Shown here piece after piece: positions 1 to 7,614 of a DNA stretch of 18,758 nt. This DNA is from Desulfobacterales bacterium. Its GTDB lineage: Bacteria > Desulfobacterota > Desulfobacteria > Desulfobacterales > RPRI01. Each line of letters opens with the position of its first letter. The stretch's first letter is position 1. Where the stretch lies: positions 1 to 18,758 of the forward strand of contig JAUYEO010000100.1 in NCBI GenBank assembly GCA_030689795.1, given 5' to 3'. The position numbers were made by a program, and so were the translations under genes. Below the pieces are notes generated by a model. The model saw only the letters and a program-made list of their open reading frames with translations, was not told where the DNA came from and searched no databases.

Positions 1-1979
1 ATGAGCACGGAATAGGACAGTACGAAGGACTTGTAAAGCTGAAATTGAACGGCTCAACAAATGAATACCTCCTGATTGTTTACAGGGACGACGACAGACT
101 CTATCTTCCTGTTGAAAGAATGAACATGGTCAACAAATATATGGGGGTTGACGGGATCGAGCCTGTTCTTGATAAAATGGGGGGAAAGTCGTGGGACAGG
201 GTAAAAGAACGTGTGAAGAAATCCGCTGAAAAGATTGCCGGTGAGCTTCTTGAACTCTATGCATTGAGAAAAATCGGAGAAGGTTTCGCTTATGGGAAGC
301 CGGACTCTTATTTCAAGGATTTCGAGGCGGGTTTCGCATATGAGGAGACACCGGACCAGTTTCAGGCAATAGAAGATGTTTTAAGTGATATGGAAAACAA
401 AGTTCCTATGGACAGGCTGGTATGCGGTGATGTGGGCTACGGCAAAACGGAAGTGGCTCTGAGAGCTTCATTTCTTGCAGTCAATTGCGGGAAGCAGGTC
501 GCGGTGCTTGTTCCGACCACGGTTCTTGCGGAGCAGCATTTTTCTATATTTACCGCGCGTTTTGAAAGATACCCTGTCGAAATTGCGTGCCTCAGCAGAT
601 TCAGGCCGGCAAAAGCCCAGAAGGCAATAATATCCGGGCTCTCATCCGGAAAAATTGATATTGTCATAGGAACGCACAGGCTTCTGCAGAAAGACGTTGT
701 ATTTAAGGATCTGGGGCTTGTTGTGCTTGACGAGGAGCAGCGGTTTGGCGTCAAACACAAGGAAAAGCTGAAAAATTTGAGAAATACCGTTGACGTTCTC
801 GCTTTGACGGCGACGCCGATTCCCAGGACATTGCATATGTCTCTCATGGGTATCCGTGATATCAGCATCATTTCCACCCCGCCCGAACATCGCCAGTCGA
901 TAATGACATATGTTTCGGAATTCGATGAAGCCATAGTTGCCGAGGCGATTAGAAAAGAGCTTGGCAGAAAAGGGCAGATCTTTTTTGTTCATAATAATAT
1001 TTATACGATAGAGGCGATTGCGCGGAAGCTGCAGGATCTTGTTCCTGAAGTAAAAACAGGCATTGCTCACGGAAGGCTTGATGAGGATGAACTTGAGAGC
1101 GTTATGTATAGATTCATGAAAAAGGAGATAGATATGCTCGTTTGCACAACTATCATCGAATCCGGCCTTGATATTCCTTCTGCAAATACAATACTGATCA
1201 ACCGGGCCGATAAATTCGGGCTGGCTCAGATTTACCAGCTGCGCGGAAGGGTCGGAAGGGCTGATGAACAGGCATACGCTTACCTTTTTATACCGAAAGA
1301 CAGCATCCTCGGGAAGGATGCCCAGAAGCGTTTGAAAGTATTGATGGAGCACAGTGATCTCGGATCGGGATTTCAGATTGCAATGAGTGATCTGAGAATA
1401 AGGGGAGGAGGAACGATCCTTGGCGCCTCACAGTCCGGACATATCGCTGCCGTAGGATATGAGATGTTTCTTAAACTGATGGAAAACGCAATGTCCGAGC
1501 TTAAAGGCGAGCCTGTAACAGAAAATCTTGATCCCGAGATAAACATTTCGATATCGGCGTTTCTTCCCGAATCATATGTGCCTGATATTGATCAGCGGCT
1601 CGCCTCTTACCGCCGCCTTGCGAGAATGACGGAGATTTCCGAGATAGCGGATTTTAAAACGGAACTGACCGACAGATTCGGCGCTTTGCCGGAGGAAGCG
1701 ACCAATCTATTATTGAAAGTCATGCTTAAAATGTTATCGCAAAAATCAGGAGTAAAAAGACTTGAACTTAAGGACCGGCAGCTTTTACTCCATTTTGCCG
1801 AAGGTGAACATATTAAGAATCCTTCGGGAATAATAGACATGGTTATTTCAAATAAAGACAGATTTGAGTTAACGCCGGGGCACATCCTGAAAGTAAGGCT
1901 CCCAAAACAAAGTATTGCAGGGCATATTGTAACGGCTAAAAACATCTTGAAAGAAATTGCCCGACGTGCTAACAATTGA
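1..1979 (+). CDS. mfd: Transcription-repair coupling factor Mfd, C-terminal part (5' end outside window)
   Basis: Mfd is a cytoplasmic DNA translocase that removes RNA polymerase stalled at DNA lesions and recruits UvrA for nucleotide excision repair. The reading frame is open from the first complete codon (position 3) and begins EHGIGQYEGL, the conserved start of the RNA-polymerase-interacting domain, so about 500 N-terminal residues (UvrB-like part) lie upstream of the window. Superfamily 2 helicase motifs follow: Walker A GDVGYGKTE near 426-452, the DEEQ box near 729-740, TATPIPRT near 805-830, and the motif VI region GRVGRADEQAYAYLF near 1246-1290. The last ~130 residues match the C-terminal TRCF domain that regulates UvrA binding. 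About 658 residues are visible, against a usual full length of roughly 1100-1180. A TTG at 45 could be read as a start, but conserved Mfd sequence continues upstream of it. The next gene is separated by a repeat element. Confidence 0.97.
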   Translation, partial: EHGIGQYEGLVKLKLNGSTNEYLLIVYRDDDRLYLPVERMNMVNKYMGVDGIEPVLDKMGGKSWDRVKERVKKSAEKIAGELLELYALRKIGEGFAYGKPDSYFKDFEAGFAYEETPDQFQAIEDVLSDMENKVPMDRLVCGDVGYGKTEVALRASFLAVNCGKQVAVLVPTTVLAEQHFSIFTARFERYPVEIACLSRFRPAKAQKAIISGLSSGKIDIVIGTHRLLQKDVVFKDLGLVVLDEEQRFGVKHKEKLKNLRNTVDVLALTATPIPRTLHMSLMGIRDISIISTPPEHRQSIMTYVSEFDEAIVAEAIRKELGRKGQIFFVHNNIYTIEAIARKLQDLVPEVKTGIAHGRLDEDELESVMYRFMKKEIDMLVCTTIIESGLDIPSANTILINRADKFGLAQIYQLRGRVGRADEQAYAYLFIPKDSILGKDAQKRLKVLMEHSDLGSGFQIAMSDLRIRGGGTILGASQSGHIAAVGYEMFLKLMENAMSELKGEPVTENLDPEINISISAFLPESYVPDIDQRLASYRRLARMTEISEIADFKTELTDRFGALPEEATNLLLKVMLKMLSQKSGVKRLELKDRQLLLHFAEGEHIKNPSGIIDMVISNKDRFELTPGHILKVRLPKQSIAGHIVTAKNILKEIARRANN

Positions 1980-1997
1980 GTAATTTGAATAAGGAAT

Positions 1998-2084
1998 ATT
2001 GTAACTATTCAGGAGCCAGGAGCCAGAATTCAGAAGCCAGAATGAAAAGGATTGTAACTATTCTGACTCCTGAATAGTTACAAT
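1998..2084. repeat. Intergenic inverted-repeat element with perfect 18-bp arms
   Basis: The arms at 1998-2015 and 2067-2084 are exact reverse complements of each other over 18 bp, starting ATTGTAACTATTCAGGAG. The 51-bp interior contains short direct repeats built on GGAGCCA/GAAGCCA (about 2012-2040). It also holds an extra direct copy of ATTGTAACTATTC at 2051-2063, so this word occurs twice in one orientation and once inverted. The element fills most of the spacer between mfd and the lipoprotein gene. It could fold into a strong hairpin in the transcript, but no T-run directly follows an arm apart from a short TTTTT at 2084-2088. That short run leaves open a terminator role for mfd. Confidence 0.8.
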
Positions 2085-2139
2085 TTTTATTATGATATGT
2101 GTCATTAAACATAAACACTTTGGAAACGCCGCTTTTTGT

Positions 2140-2799
2140 ATGAAAATATTTACAGGATATGCTTTATTAGCGGTATTTATACTTTCAGGGTGTTCAGGAA
2201 CCGAATCTGTCCAGAGCGATGAATACCTGGTTAGAATCGACGTAAATGTTGTGACTGTGCTTGATTTTCAAAGGGCGTTTGAAACTGCAAAATCTGCTTA
2301 TCCGCATAATATAACAAATGAATCTTCGGTTTACCGCGAAGTGAAGCAGCAGCTTTTGAATCAGATGATAGAGGAGCTGATTGTCGTTCAAAGGGCAAAA
2401 GAACTGAATATTACGGTCACGGATCAAGAACTTGGGGATGCGGTTGAGAAAATAAAAAAAGATTATCCTGAAGATGAATTTGAGCAGACGCTTCTCGAAT
2501 ATGCAATTTCTTACAAGCTGTGGGAGAAAGAATTAAGAACCCGTTTGATCATGGAAAAAGTCATAACGGAAGATCTGAAAAATAATATTGTAGTGACACC
2601 TGATGATATGGCGAAATACTACAGTGAACATCTTAAAAATGGCTCCGGTGATTCATCAAACAAACCGGCTACTGAAATTGCCGTAAAAAATCTGCGCAAT
2701 GCAAAAGCGGAATCGGCGTACAAGACATGGATCAACGAACTGCAGCGGAAATACAAAATAGAGATAAACAAGAAACAATGGGAGAAAATGATATCATAG
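2140..2799 (+). CDS. SurA N-domain-like lipoprotein without a parvulin domain
   Basis: This is probably an envelope chaperone-like lipoprotein. From the ATG at 2140 the protein starts MKIFTGYALLAVFILSGC, a typical lipoprotein signal with lipobox LSGC and the lipidated Cys at residue 18. The +2 residue is Ser, which in Gram-negatives favours outer-membrane sorting. The frame opens earlier, at an ATG at 2092, giving 235 residues and an unusually long 18-residue n-region, so 2140 is preferred although neither start has a strong ribosome binding site. The mature part resembles the helical SurA_N fold (EVKQQLLNQMIEELIVVQRAKE, a helix pair seen in SurA and PpiD, in two runs) and has a C-terminal helix followed by YKIEIN, the usual ending of SurA proteins. 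At 219 residues there is no room for the ~90-residue rotamase domain that normally sits between these parts. It lies 29 bp before surA, which suggests a paired or duplicated function. The chaperone role is inferred. Confidence 0.75.
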   Translation: MKIFTGYALLAVFILSGCSGTESVQSDEYLVRIDVNVVTVLDFQRAFETAKSAYPHNITNESSVYREVKQQLLNQMIEELIVVQRAKELNITVTDQELGDAVEKIKKDYPEDEFEQTLLEYAISYKLWEKELRTRLIMEKVITEDLKNNIVVTPDDMAKYYSEHLKNGSGDSSNKPATEIAVKNLRNAKAESAYKTWINELQRKYKIEINKKQWEKMIS

Positions 2800-2828
2800 T
2801 CAACAGAAGGAGTTAAATTTCAATACCC

Positions 2829-3809
2829 ATGTATAAAAAAATAATATTATTTTCCATTTTAATATTCCTTTCGGGAGTTCATGTATATGGCGGATTATGC
2901 GGAGCTGAAGTGGTAGACAGGGTTGTGGCTGTGGTCAATGAGGATATAGTTTCGCTTTCCGAGCTGACGAGAGCGGTTCAGCCCTACGCCGATAAGATAA
3001 AGTCGCTTGGCTATTCACTTGAAAAAGAGCGGGAAATTCTTTTCAAGGTGCACGAAGATATGCTTGACCAGATCATTAACCAGAAGCTTACGGATCAGGA
3101 GAGCAAAAAATACAAGCTTTCGGTGAGCGAAAAGGAGATTGATAATGCTCTTGAGCGGGTTAAAGAGGCTAATCACTACACGGATGAAGATTTAAGAAGC
3201 GCCCTGGTCAAAGATAACATATCGATGGAAGAATATCGTGATAAGGTCAAGGAGAATATACTAAGGGCAAAACTTCTCAATATCGCAGTTAAATCGAAGA
3301 TTGTTATAACGAGAGATGATATAAAGTCATATTATGAAAACCATAAAAATATGTATCAGGGTGAAAAGCGGTATCATCTTCAGAACATGGTTAAGAAAGC
3401 CGATTATAGTCTCGGTGCTGATGATAAAAAAGCAATTTTGTTGATAATGGAAGAGATTTACACCAGATTAAAGAACGGGCAGCCGTTTGATAAAGTCAGC
3501 ATGGATTACTCCGGCGGTTCGTATGATATTAAGAGTCTGGATTTGGGGATGTTCAAGCCGGATCAATTGTCACAACAGGTACGGGATGCGATAAAAGATC
3601 TCAAATCAGGTGAGTGCACAAAGGTACTTGAAACTGAAATAGGATATCAGATCATTTATATACAGGGTATCGAGGAAAAACCCGGCAAATCTCCGGATGA
3701 AGCCGCTTCCGAAATAGAGGATATCCTTTTCAGAGAGATAGTTGATAAAAAATTTCTGTCATGGATAGATGCGCTGAAGCAGAAATCACATATAAAAATC
3801 ACAAAATAG
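2829..3809 (+). CDS. surA: Periplasmic chaperone/peptidyl-prolyl isomerase SurA
   Basis: SurA-type proteins chaperone outer-membrane proteins across the periplasm. The 326-residue product has an N-terminal hydrophobic signal (residues ~4-20) with probable signal peptidase I cleavage after GLCGA (~26). The chaperone domain then begins VVDRVVAVVNEDIVSLSEL, the hallmark start of SurA mature proteins. SurA_N covers ~27-170. A single parvulin-like domain covers ~180-280 (SLDLGMF, LKSGECTKVLETEIGYQIIYI). A C-terminal helix and the ending SHIKITK return to the chaperone module. E. coli SurA has two parvulin domains and ~428 residues; one-domain versions are common in deltaproteobacteria. Several usual catalytic-site positions look degenerate (YQIIYI in place of YHIIK), so isomerase activity is uncertain. 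An AGGAG lies at 2808-2812, an unusually long 16 bp from the ATG, with no better start nearby. The following gene is 44 bp away. Confidence 0.88.
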   Translation: MYKKIILFSILIFLSGVHVYGGLCGAEVVDRVVAVVNEDIVSLSELTRAVQPYADKIKSLGYSLEKEREILFKVHEDMLDQIINQKLTDQESKKYKLSVSEKEIDNALERVKEANHYTDEDLRSALVKDNISMEEYRDKVKENILRAKLLNIAVKSKIVITRDDIKSYYENHKNMYQGEKRYHLQNMVKKADYSLGADDKKAILLIMEEIYTRLKNGQPFDKVSMDYSGGSYDIKSLDLGMFKPDQLSQQVRDAIKDLKSGECTKVLETEIGYQIIYIQGIEEKPGKSPDEAASEIEDILFREIVDKKFLSWIDALKQKSHIKITK

Positions 3810-3853
3810 AGATCTTGATTTTTTAAAAAGTAATCAATTTCAGGAAGCTTGAT

Positions 3854-4618
3854 TTGAATATGTTTTCCGAAAAAAATTCATTTTCATTTGGACTATATCT
3901 TCAGACTTTCAGAATCGAAAGCGGAAAGAGCCTTGAGGATGTGTCGAAAGAAACGAAGATAGGCGTTCATTATCTCATCGCAATAGAGAATGAACAACTT
4001 GATCGGCTTCCCCAGGAGGTTTTCGTTAAAGGTTTTTTAAGATCTTATTCCCGGGTGGTCCATGCGGACGGAAACGAGGCTGTGCGGCGTTATCTTGCAT
4101 GTATTGGAACTGCAGGAAATGCGGCCAAACCCGAAAATGAACCTAAGAAGACAGATTTTCGGTTCTGGAAAAGGATTTTTCTGCTTTCCGGGATTTTTTT
4201 ATTCATAATTATCATATCGGTTTCATCAGTCTCATTTATTTCCGATAAGCCTGAATCCGGCTATAAGACCGACAGGTCGGGGAAGACGGACAATCGTCGG
4301 ACGCTTACGAAAGAAAACGGGAGTACCGATAAGGGATCGGAAGACAAATCGAAAATTAATCGTACAGATTCGGGCAACATCGCTGAAGAACTCTCTTTGG
4401 AAATATCGGCTGTAAAGGATACCTGGATGAAGGTAATAATTGACGGAGAGAATCCCAGAGAATATTTGTTGAACAGCGGCGATTTGCTGGAATTGAAAGC
4501 ATCGAAGGGCTATAATCTGCTCGTGGGAGATGCCGGCGCAATCAGATTAAACATCAACGGGCGCGCATTGGATATTCCAAGAGAAAGCGGCCGTGCCGCA
4601 AACATTCAAATTCCCTGA
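3854..4618 (+). CDS. RodZ-like helix-turn-helix membrane protein
   Basis: This is a single-pass membrane protein with the RodZ architecture. RodZ links the MreB cytoskeleton to the cell-wall elongation machinery. Residues ~12-75 form a Cro/C1-type helix-turn-helix (LYLQTFRIESGKSLEDVSKE; YLIAIENEQLDRLPQEVFVK), matching the HTH_25 domain. Residues ~107-129 are a transmembrane segment (FLLSGIFLFIIIISVSSVSF) preceded by Lys/Arg, so the HTH is cytoplasmic. A low-complexity charged linker (~131-178) follows. The last ~75 residues (DTWMKVIIDGENPREYLLNSG) fit the DUF4115 beta domain found at the C-terminus of RodZ. The 254-residue length is within the family range. I chose TTG 3854, 7 bp after AGGAA at 3842-3846; ATG 3860 is the alternative and removes two residues. 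It sits between surA and recO. The RodZ role is inferred from architecture. Confidence 0.8.
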   Translation: MNMFSEKNSFSFGLYLQTFRIESGKSLEDVSKETKIGVHYLIAIENEQLDRLPQEVFVKGFLRSYSRVVHADGNEAVRRYLACIGTAGNAAKPENEPKKTDFRFWKRIFLLSGIFLFIIIISVSSVSFISDKPESGYKTDRSGKTDNRRTLTKENGSTDKGSEDKSKINRTDSGNIAEELSLEISAVKDTWMKVIIDGENPREYLLNSGDLLELKASKGYNLLVGDAGAIRLNINGRALDIPRESGRAANIQIP

Positions 4619-4674
4619 TGTGACGTATCCGAATGTCTGCTTTATTCTTTTTAACAATTCCGGGATATGAGTAA

Positions 4675-5460
4675 ATGCCGAACTTTACATCTCCTGCCAT
4701 AGTTATTCGGCGAATTGATTTCGGCGACTATGATATTATCATAACTTTTTTTACATTGAAAAGAGGTAAGATATCGGCTATTGCAAAATCTGCAAAAAAG
4801 AGTACAAAGCGGTTCGGGGGAATCCTCGAACTGTTCTCGGTCTTGGAGATAGTATGCAGTTCCAGGATGGACAGGGATCTTATGATTCTGCAGGAAGCCG
4901 ATCTTAAAAATTCCTTTTCCGGCATAAGTGCGAATTTGAATAAAACTGCATATGCAAGTTACTTTGCCGAACTGGTAAATGAATGGACCGAACCCGGAGC
5001 AAGACAGGAAGATCTTTACCGGTTGCTTCGCCATGTACTTGAACAGATTGATGCCGGAATGATTTCTGAAGAAATATCGGGCATATTATTTCTTATAAGG
5101 TTTGCCTCGATAGCGGGAATCCGCCCGAATTTATTGAAGTGCAGTATATGCCGGCTCGAAACAGACAAAATAAAAGAGGAACGTGTTACATTCGATTTTT
5201 CAAAAAGCGGGATTATATGCCAAAAATGTGCCGGCAAGTCTGTAAGCCGGCTTTATCTTTCAAAGGGAACCATCAAGCAGCTTCTCTGGGTTGAAAGCGG
5301 AGGATTGGAAAAGGCCGGCAAAATGAAATTTACTCCTCAGGCAATAAAAGAAGGGCTGGATTTGATGGAGACATTTACTACTTATCATCTCGGGAAAGAG
5401 ATGCAAAGCCTCAAATTTTTAAAGCAGATAAGAAAAAAAGATGGGCTGTCCCAATATTGA
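4675..5460 (+). CDS. recO: DNA repair protein RecO
   Basis: RecO works with RecR (and RecF) to load RecA onto SSB-coated single-stranded DNA in gap repair. The 261-residue product is of usual length. The N-terminal ~80 residues form the OB-fold module (PAIVIRRIDFGDYDIIITFF, then FTLKRGKISAIAKSAKKS), a characteristic RecO opening. The middle is helical. A zinc-finger-like set of four cysteines, C156/C159 (CSIC) and C182/C185 (CQKC), is complete; many RecO proteins keep this site while enterobacterial ones have lost it. The ATG at 4675 is the natural start, since the OB strand begins within eight residues; the upstream sequence has only a weak purine stretch as a binding site. It follows the rodZ-like gene by 56 bp and precedes a GHMP kinase by 48 bp, so it probably shares their transcript. 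Confidence 0.92.
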   Translation: MPNFTSPAIVIRRIDFGDYDIIITFFTLKRGKISAIAKSAKKSTKRFGGILELFSVLEIVCSSRMDRDLMILQEADLKNSFSGISANLNKTAYASYFAELVNEWTEPGARQEDLYRLLRHVLEQIDAGMISEEISGILFLIRFASIAGIRPNLLKCSICRLETDKIKEERVTFDFSKSGIICQKCAGKSVSRLYLSKGTIKQLLWVESGGLEKAGKMKFTPQAIKEGLDLMETFTTYHLGKEMQSLKFLKQIRKKDGLSQY

Positions 5461-5461
5461 T

Positions 5462-5476
5462 GGTTTCGTAAAAAGT
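5462..5476 (+). repeat. Copy 1 of short spacer motif (GGTTTCGTAAAAAGT)
   Basis: This copy starts immediately after the recO stop codon. It shares TTCGTAAAAAG exactly with the copy after glyS and is related to two other spacer copies. Function is unknown. Confidence 0.5.
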
Positions 5477-5508
5477 ACATCTGAAAGGTATTATTACAGG
5501 TCGATTAT

Positions 5509-6570
5509 ATGGCGGATAATTTGAAAGATATTCTCAAACACAGACTTATTGAAGCTTCTGCGCCCTGCCGTATTGATATGGGAGGAACTCTCGATATAAG
5601 CACATTCTATTATCCCCTGATGCATCTTAATCCGTGTACTTTCAATATCGCCATCAATTTAAGAACCAGGGTATCTTTATTTCCGTATGAAAAAAAAATG
5701 ATCAGGATCTCTTCACGTGGTTTTAAAAGCGCCGTATTCCCGCTTGAAAGCGCTCCGTTCAACCATCCGCTCGGGCTTATGTTTGCAATCGCATCATTTT
5801 TCAGGGCGGAAGGCATCCATATTGTCATTGATTCGTCATCCCCGCCAAGAAGCGCTCTGGGCGGATCATCGGCTGCTGCGGTCGCCCTGATTGCTGCATT
5901 TTCAAAGACTTGTGAAAACGCCGGTAAAAAGCCTCTTTCGAAACGGCAAATGGTCCTGATTGCGCACGCTATCGAACAGAGTGTAGCAGGCGTGCCTTGC
6001 GGATTGCAGGACCAGCTTGCAGCGGCTTTCGGAGGAGTGAATGCCTGGTATTGGAAGGATGGAATTGACGGGCCTCCTTTTGTAAAGAAGAGCATACTTA
6101 AGAAGGAATTCGCCGGGGATTTCGAAAAAAACCTGATACTGGCATACTGCGGCGTTCCGCACGAATCAAAAAATATCAACAGCAGATGGGTCAACCGGTT
6201 TGTTTCCGGAAAAGACCGCAATCTCTGGGACGATATAGTGATGTGCACCGGTAAATTTATTGAGGCTGTGTCAAACCGTAAATATCAGGATGCAGCGTTT
6301 TTTATGAATGAAGAGACGGCAATAAGAAGGAAAATGACGCCTGATGTTCTGGATAGTATCGGGCGCATGCTTATAATATCGGCCATGAAAAATAATTGCG
6401 GAGCCAGATTCACCGGTGCAGGAGGCGGAGGCTGTATATGGGCAATTGGTGAAGTCGGTGATATTGAAAAATTGAAGAAAAAATGGGAATTTATCCTTTT
6501 AAAAAGAAAAGAAGCCTGCCTTATTGAGGTTAAGCCGGATTATAGAGGTGTGTCGGTAAGAGAAGAATGA
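5509..6570 (+). CDS. GHMP-family sugar kinase (heptose/fucose kinase-like)
   Basis: The product is an ATP-dependent small-molecule kinase of the galactokinase/homoserine/mevalonate/phosphomevalonate (GHMP) superfamily. All three family motifs are visible in the 353 residues: APCRIDMGG at 18-26, the phosphate-binding PPRSALGGSSAA at 112-123, and GARFTGAGGGG at 298-308. The segment GLQDQLAAAFGG (165-176), with Asp168 as the likely catalytic acid, resembles the GxQDQ signature of D-glycero-D-manno-heptose 7-phosphate kinase and L-fucokinase more than that of galactokinase or mevalonate kinase. The substrate is therefore probably a phosphorylated or free sugar, but none of the usual heptose pathway partners (hddC, gmhA, gmhB) is in the window. 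The gene lies between recO and glyQ with gaps of 48 and 25 bp, so it may be co-transcribed with unrelated functions. Family assignment is firm; substrate is unknown. Confidence 0.85.
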   Translation: MADNLKDILKHRLIEASAPCRIDMGGTLDISTFYYPLMHLNPCTFNIAINLRTRVSLFPYEKKMIRISSRGFKSAVFPLESAPFNHPLGLMFAIASFFRAEGIHIVIDSSSPPRSALGGSSAAAVALIAAFSKTCENAGKKPLSKRQMVLIAHAIEQSVAGVPCGLQDQLAAAFGGVNAWYWKDGIDGPPFVKKSILKKEFAGDFEKNLILAYCGVPHESKNINSRWVNRFVSGKDRNLWDDIVMCTGKFIEAVSNRKYQDAAFFMNEETAIRRKMTPDVLDSIGRMLIISAMKNNCGARFTGAGGGGCIWAIGEVGDIEKLKKKWEFILLKRKEACLIEVKPDYRGVSVREE

Positions 6571-6595
6571 TATTACATTACATGAGGTATGAAAT

Positions 6596-7492
6596 ATGAA
6601 TTTTCAAGATGTGATTCTGACTTTACAGAGATTCTGGGCCCGCAGGGGATGCGTTCTGGCTCAACCGTACGATATGGAGGTCGGCGCAGGCACTTTTCAT
6701 CCTTTAACCCTGCTGAAGGCATTGGGCCCGGAGCCGTGGAATGTCGCTTATGTTCAGCCTTCAAGGCGGCCCACAGACGGACGGTATGGTGAAAATCCGA
6801 ACAGGCTTCAGCATTACTACCAGTATCAGGTAATACTTAAGCCGTCTCCCATTGATGTTCAGCGGCAGTATCTTATGAGTTTAAAGGCTTTGGGCATCAA
6901 TCCCCTTGAACATGATATCAGGTTTGTGGAAGATGACTGGGAATCTCCGACACTCGGAGCTTCCGGCCTCGGATGGGAAGTGTGGCTGGATGGAATGGAG
7001 ATAACGCAGTTTACGTATTTTCAGCTTGCCGGAAGCATAGAGCTTCATCCGATCCCGGTGGAGATAACATACGGTCTGGAACGTATAACAATGTATCTCC
7101 AAGGGGTCGATAATGTCTATGACCTTAAATGGAACGATGTCATAACATACGGAGATGTACACCATCAGCAGGAGGTGGAACAGTCGACTTATAATTTTGA
7201 AAAAGCCGATGTCAGTTCACTGTTCGATCTTTTTGCAAAATTCGAAGCGGAGTCATTGCGGATTATAAGGGAATCGCTTGTGCTCCCAGCCTATGAATAC
7301 TGCTTAAAATGCTCGCATACATTCAACCTTCTTGATGCCCGGGGCGCCATCAGTGTTACCGAAAGAACCGGTTACATAGCAAGGATCAGGAATCTTGCGA
7401 GGGCCTGTGCAGAAGGTTATTTGAAGCAGCGTGAAGCTATGGGTTTTCCGCTGTTAAAAAGAACAGGGACAGGAAACAGCATAAATGCCTGA
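6596..7492 (+). CDS. glyQ: Glycyl-tRNA synthetase alpha subunit
   Basis: This is the catalytic subunit of the bacterial alpha2beta2 class II glycyl-tRNA synthetase, which forms glycyl-adenylate and charges tRNA-Gly in the cytoplasm. The 298-residue product is full length (usual ~290-305) and very conserved. It begins MNFQDVILTLQRFWARRGC, has QPYDMEVGAGTFHP at 23-36 and AYVQPSRRPTDGRYGENPNR at 51-70, and keeps the class II motif 3 region around YGLERITMYLQG (near 7071-7106). The start ATG at 6596 is fixed by the universal MNFQ opening and by a GAGG at 6584-6587 with 8 bp spacing. A further ATG at 6589 is out of frame. The partner glyS lies 122 bp downstream, a wider gap than the rest of the block. 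Confidence 0.98.
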   Translation: MNFQDVILTLQRFWARRGCVLAQPYDMEVGAGTFHPLTLLKALGPEPWNVAYVQPSRRPTDGRYGENPNRLQHYYQYQVILKPSPIDVQRQYLMSLKALGINPLEHDIRFVEDDWESPTLGASGLGWEVWLDGMEITQFTYFQLAGSIELHPIPVEITYGLERITMYLQGVDNVYDLKWNDVITYGDVHHQQEVEQSTYNFEKADVSSLFDLFAKFEAESLRIIRESLVLPAYEYCLKCSHTFNLLDARGAISVTERTGYIARIRNLARACAEGYLKQREAMGFPLLKRTGTGNSINA

Positions 7493-7517
7493 CCACGATA
7501 AACGGGACTCTTTTCAG

Positions 7518-7534
7518 TACCCCCTTGAGGGGTA
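7518..7534 (+). repeat. Small GC hairpin in the glyQ-glyS spacer
   Basis: TACCCC at 7518-7523 pairs with GGGGTA at 7529-7534 around the loop CTTGA. No T-run follows, so it is not a standard intrinsic terminator. It may stabilise the glyQ 3' end or be incidental. Confidence 0.45.
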
Positions 7535-7542
7535 TAAGTAAG

Positions 7543-7557
7543 TTTACGAAAGCCGGT
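7543..7557 (-). repeat. Copy 2 of short spacer motif, inverted (ACCGGCTTTCGTAAA)
   Basis: Read on the minus strand, this copy shares GGCTT and TCGTAAA with the copies near 9704 and 5462. It is the most diverged of the four and lies in the glyQ-glyS spacer. Confidence 0.35.
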
Positions 7558-7590
7558 ATACCGAAGCTGAGCACATCAGATGTGTCTTGT

Positions 7591-7604
7591 GTTTATTAAT
7601 AAAC
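7591..7604. promoter_or_regulatory. Perfect 14-bp palindrome abutting the glyS ribosome binding site
   Basis: GTTTATTAATAAAC is its own reverse complement and ends directly before the GAGGTG binding site at 7605-7610. It might be a protein-binding operator, or an AT-rich site without function. The regulatory reading is an inference from position only. Confidence 0.35.
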
Positions 7605-7614
7605 TGAGGTGAAT

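Noticed and set aside
437..1352. Two long open frames antisense to mfd (437-934 and 642-1352)
   Set aside because: They lie wholly within a strongly conserved gene on the other strand, overlap each other, and encode no recognisable domain.
3815..3837. AT-rich inverted repeat TTGATT/AATCAA between surA and the rodZ-like gene
   Set aside because: Only 6 bp in very AT-rich sequence; a chance match is likely.
5610..6248. 212-codon open frame antisense to the GHMP kinase gene
   Set aside because: The sense strand carries all three GHMP motifs; the antisense product shows no domain and has no binding site.
6589..6792. 67-codon open frame overlapping the start of glyQ in another frame
   Set aside because: The glyQ frame is unmistakable, and the GAGG site fits the glyQ ATG at 6596.
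7518..7534. Intrinsic terminator after glyQ
   Set aside because: The hairpin is not followed by a run of T residues.
7493..7614. T-box leader or glycine riboswitch before glyS
   Set aside because: No T-box sequence, no specifier stem and no antiterminator/terminator pair; too short for a glycine aptamer.
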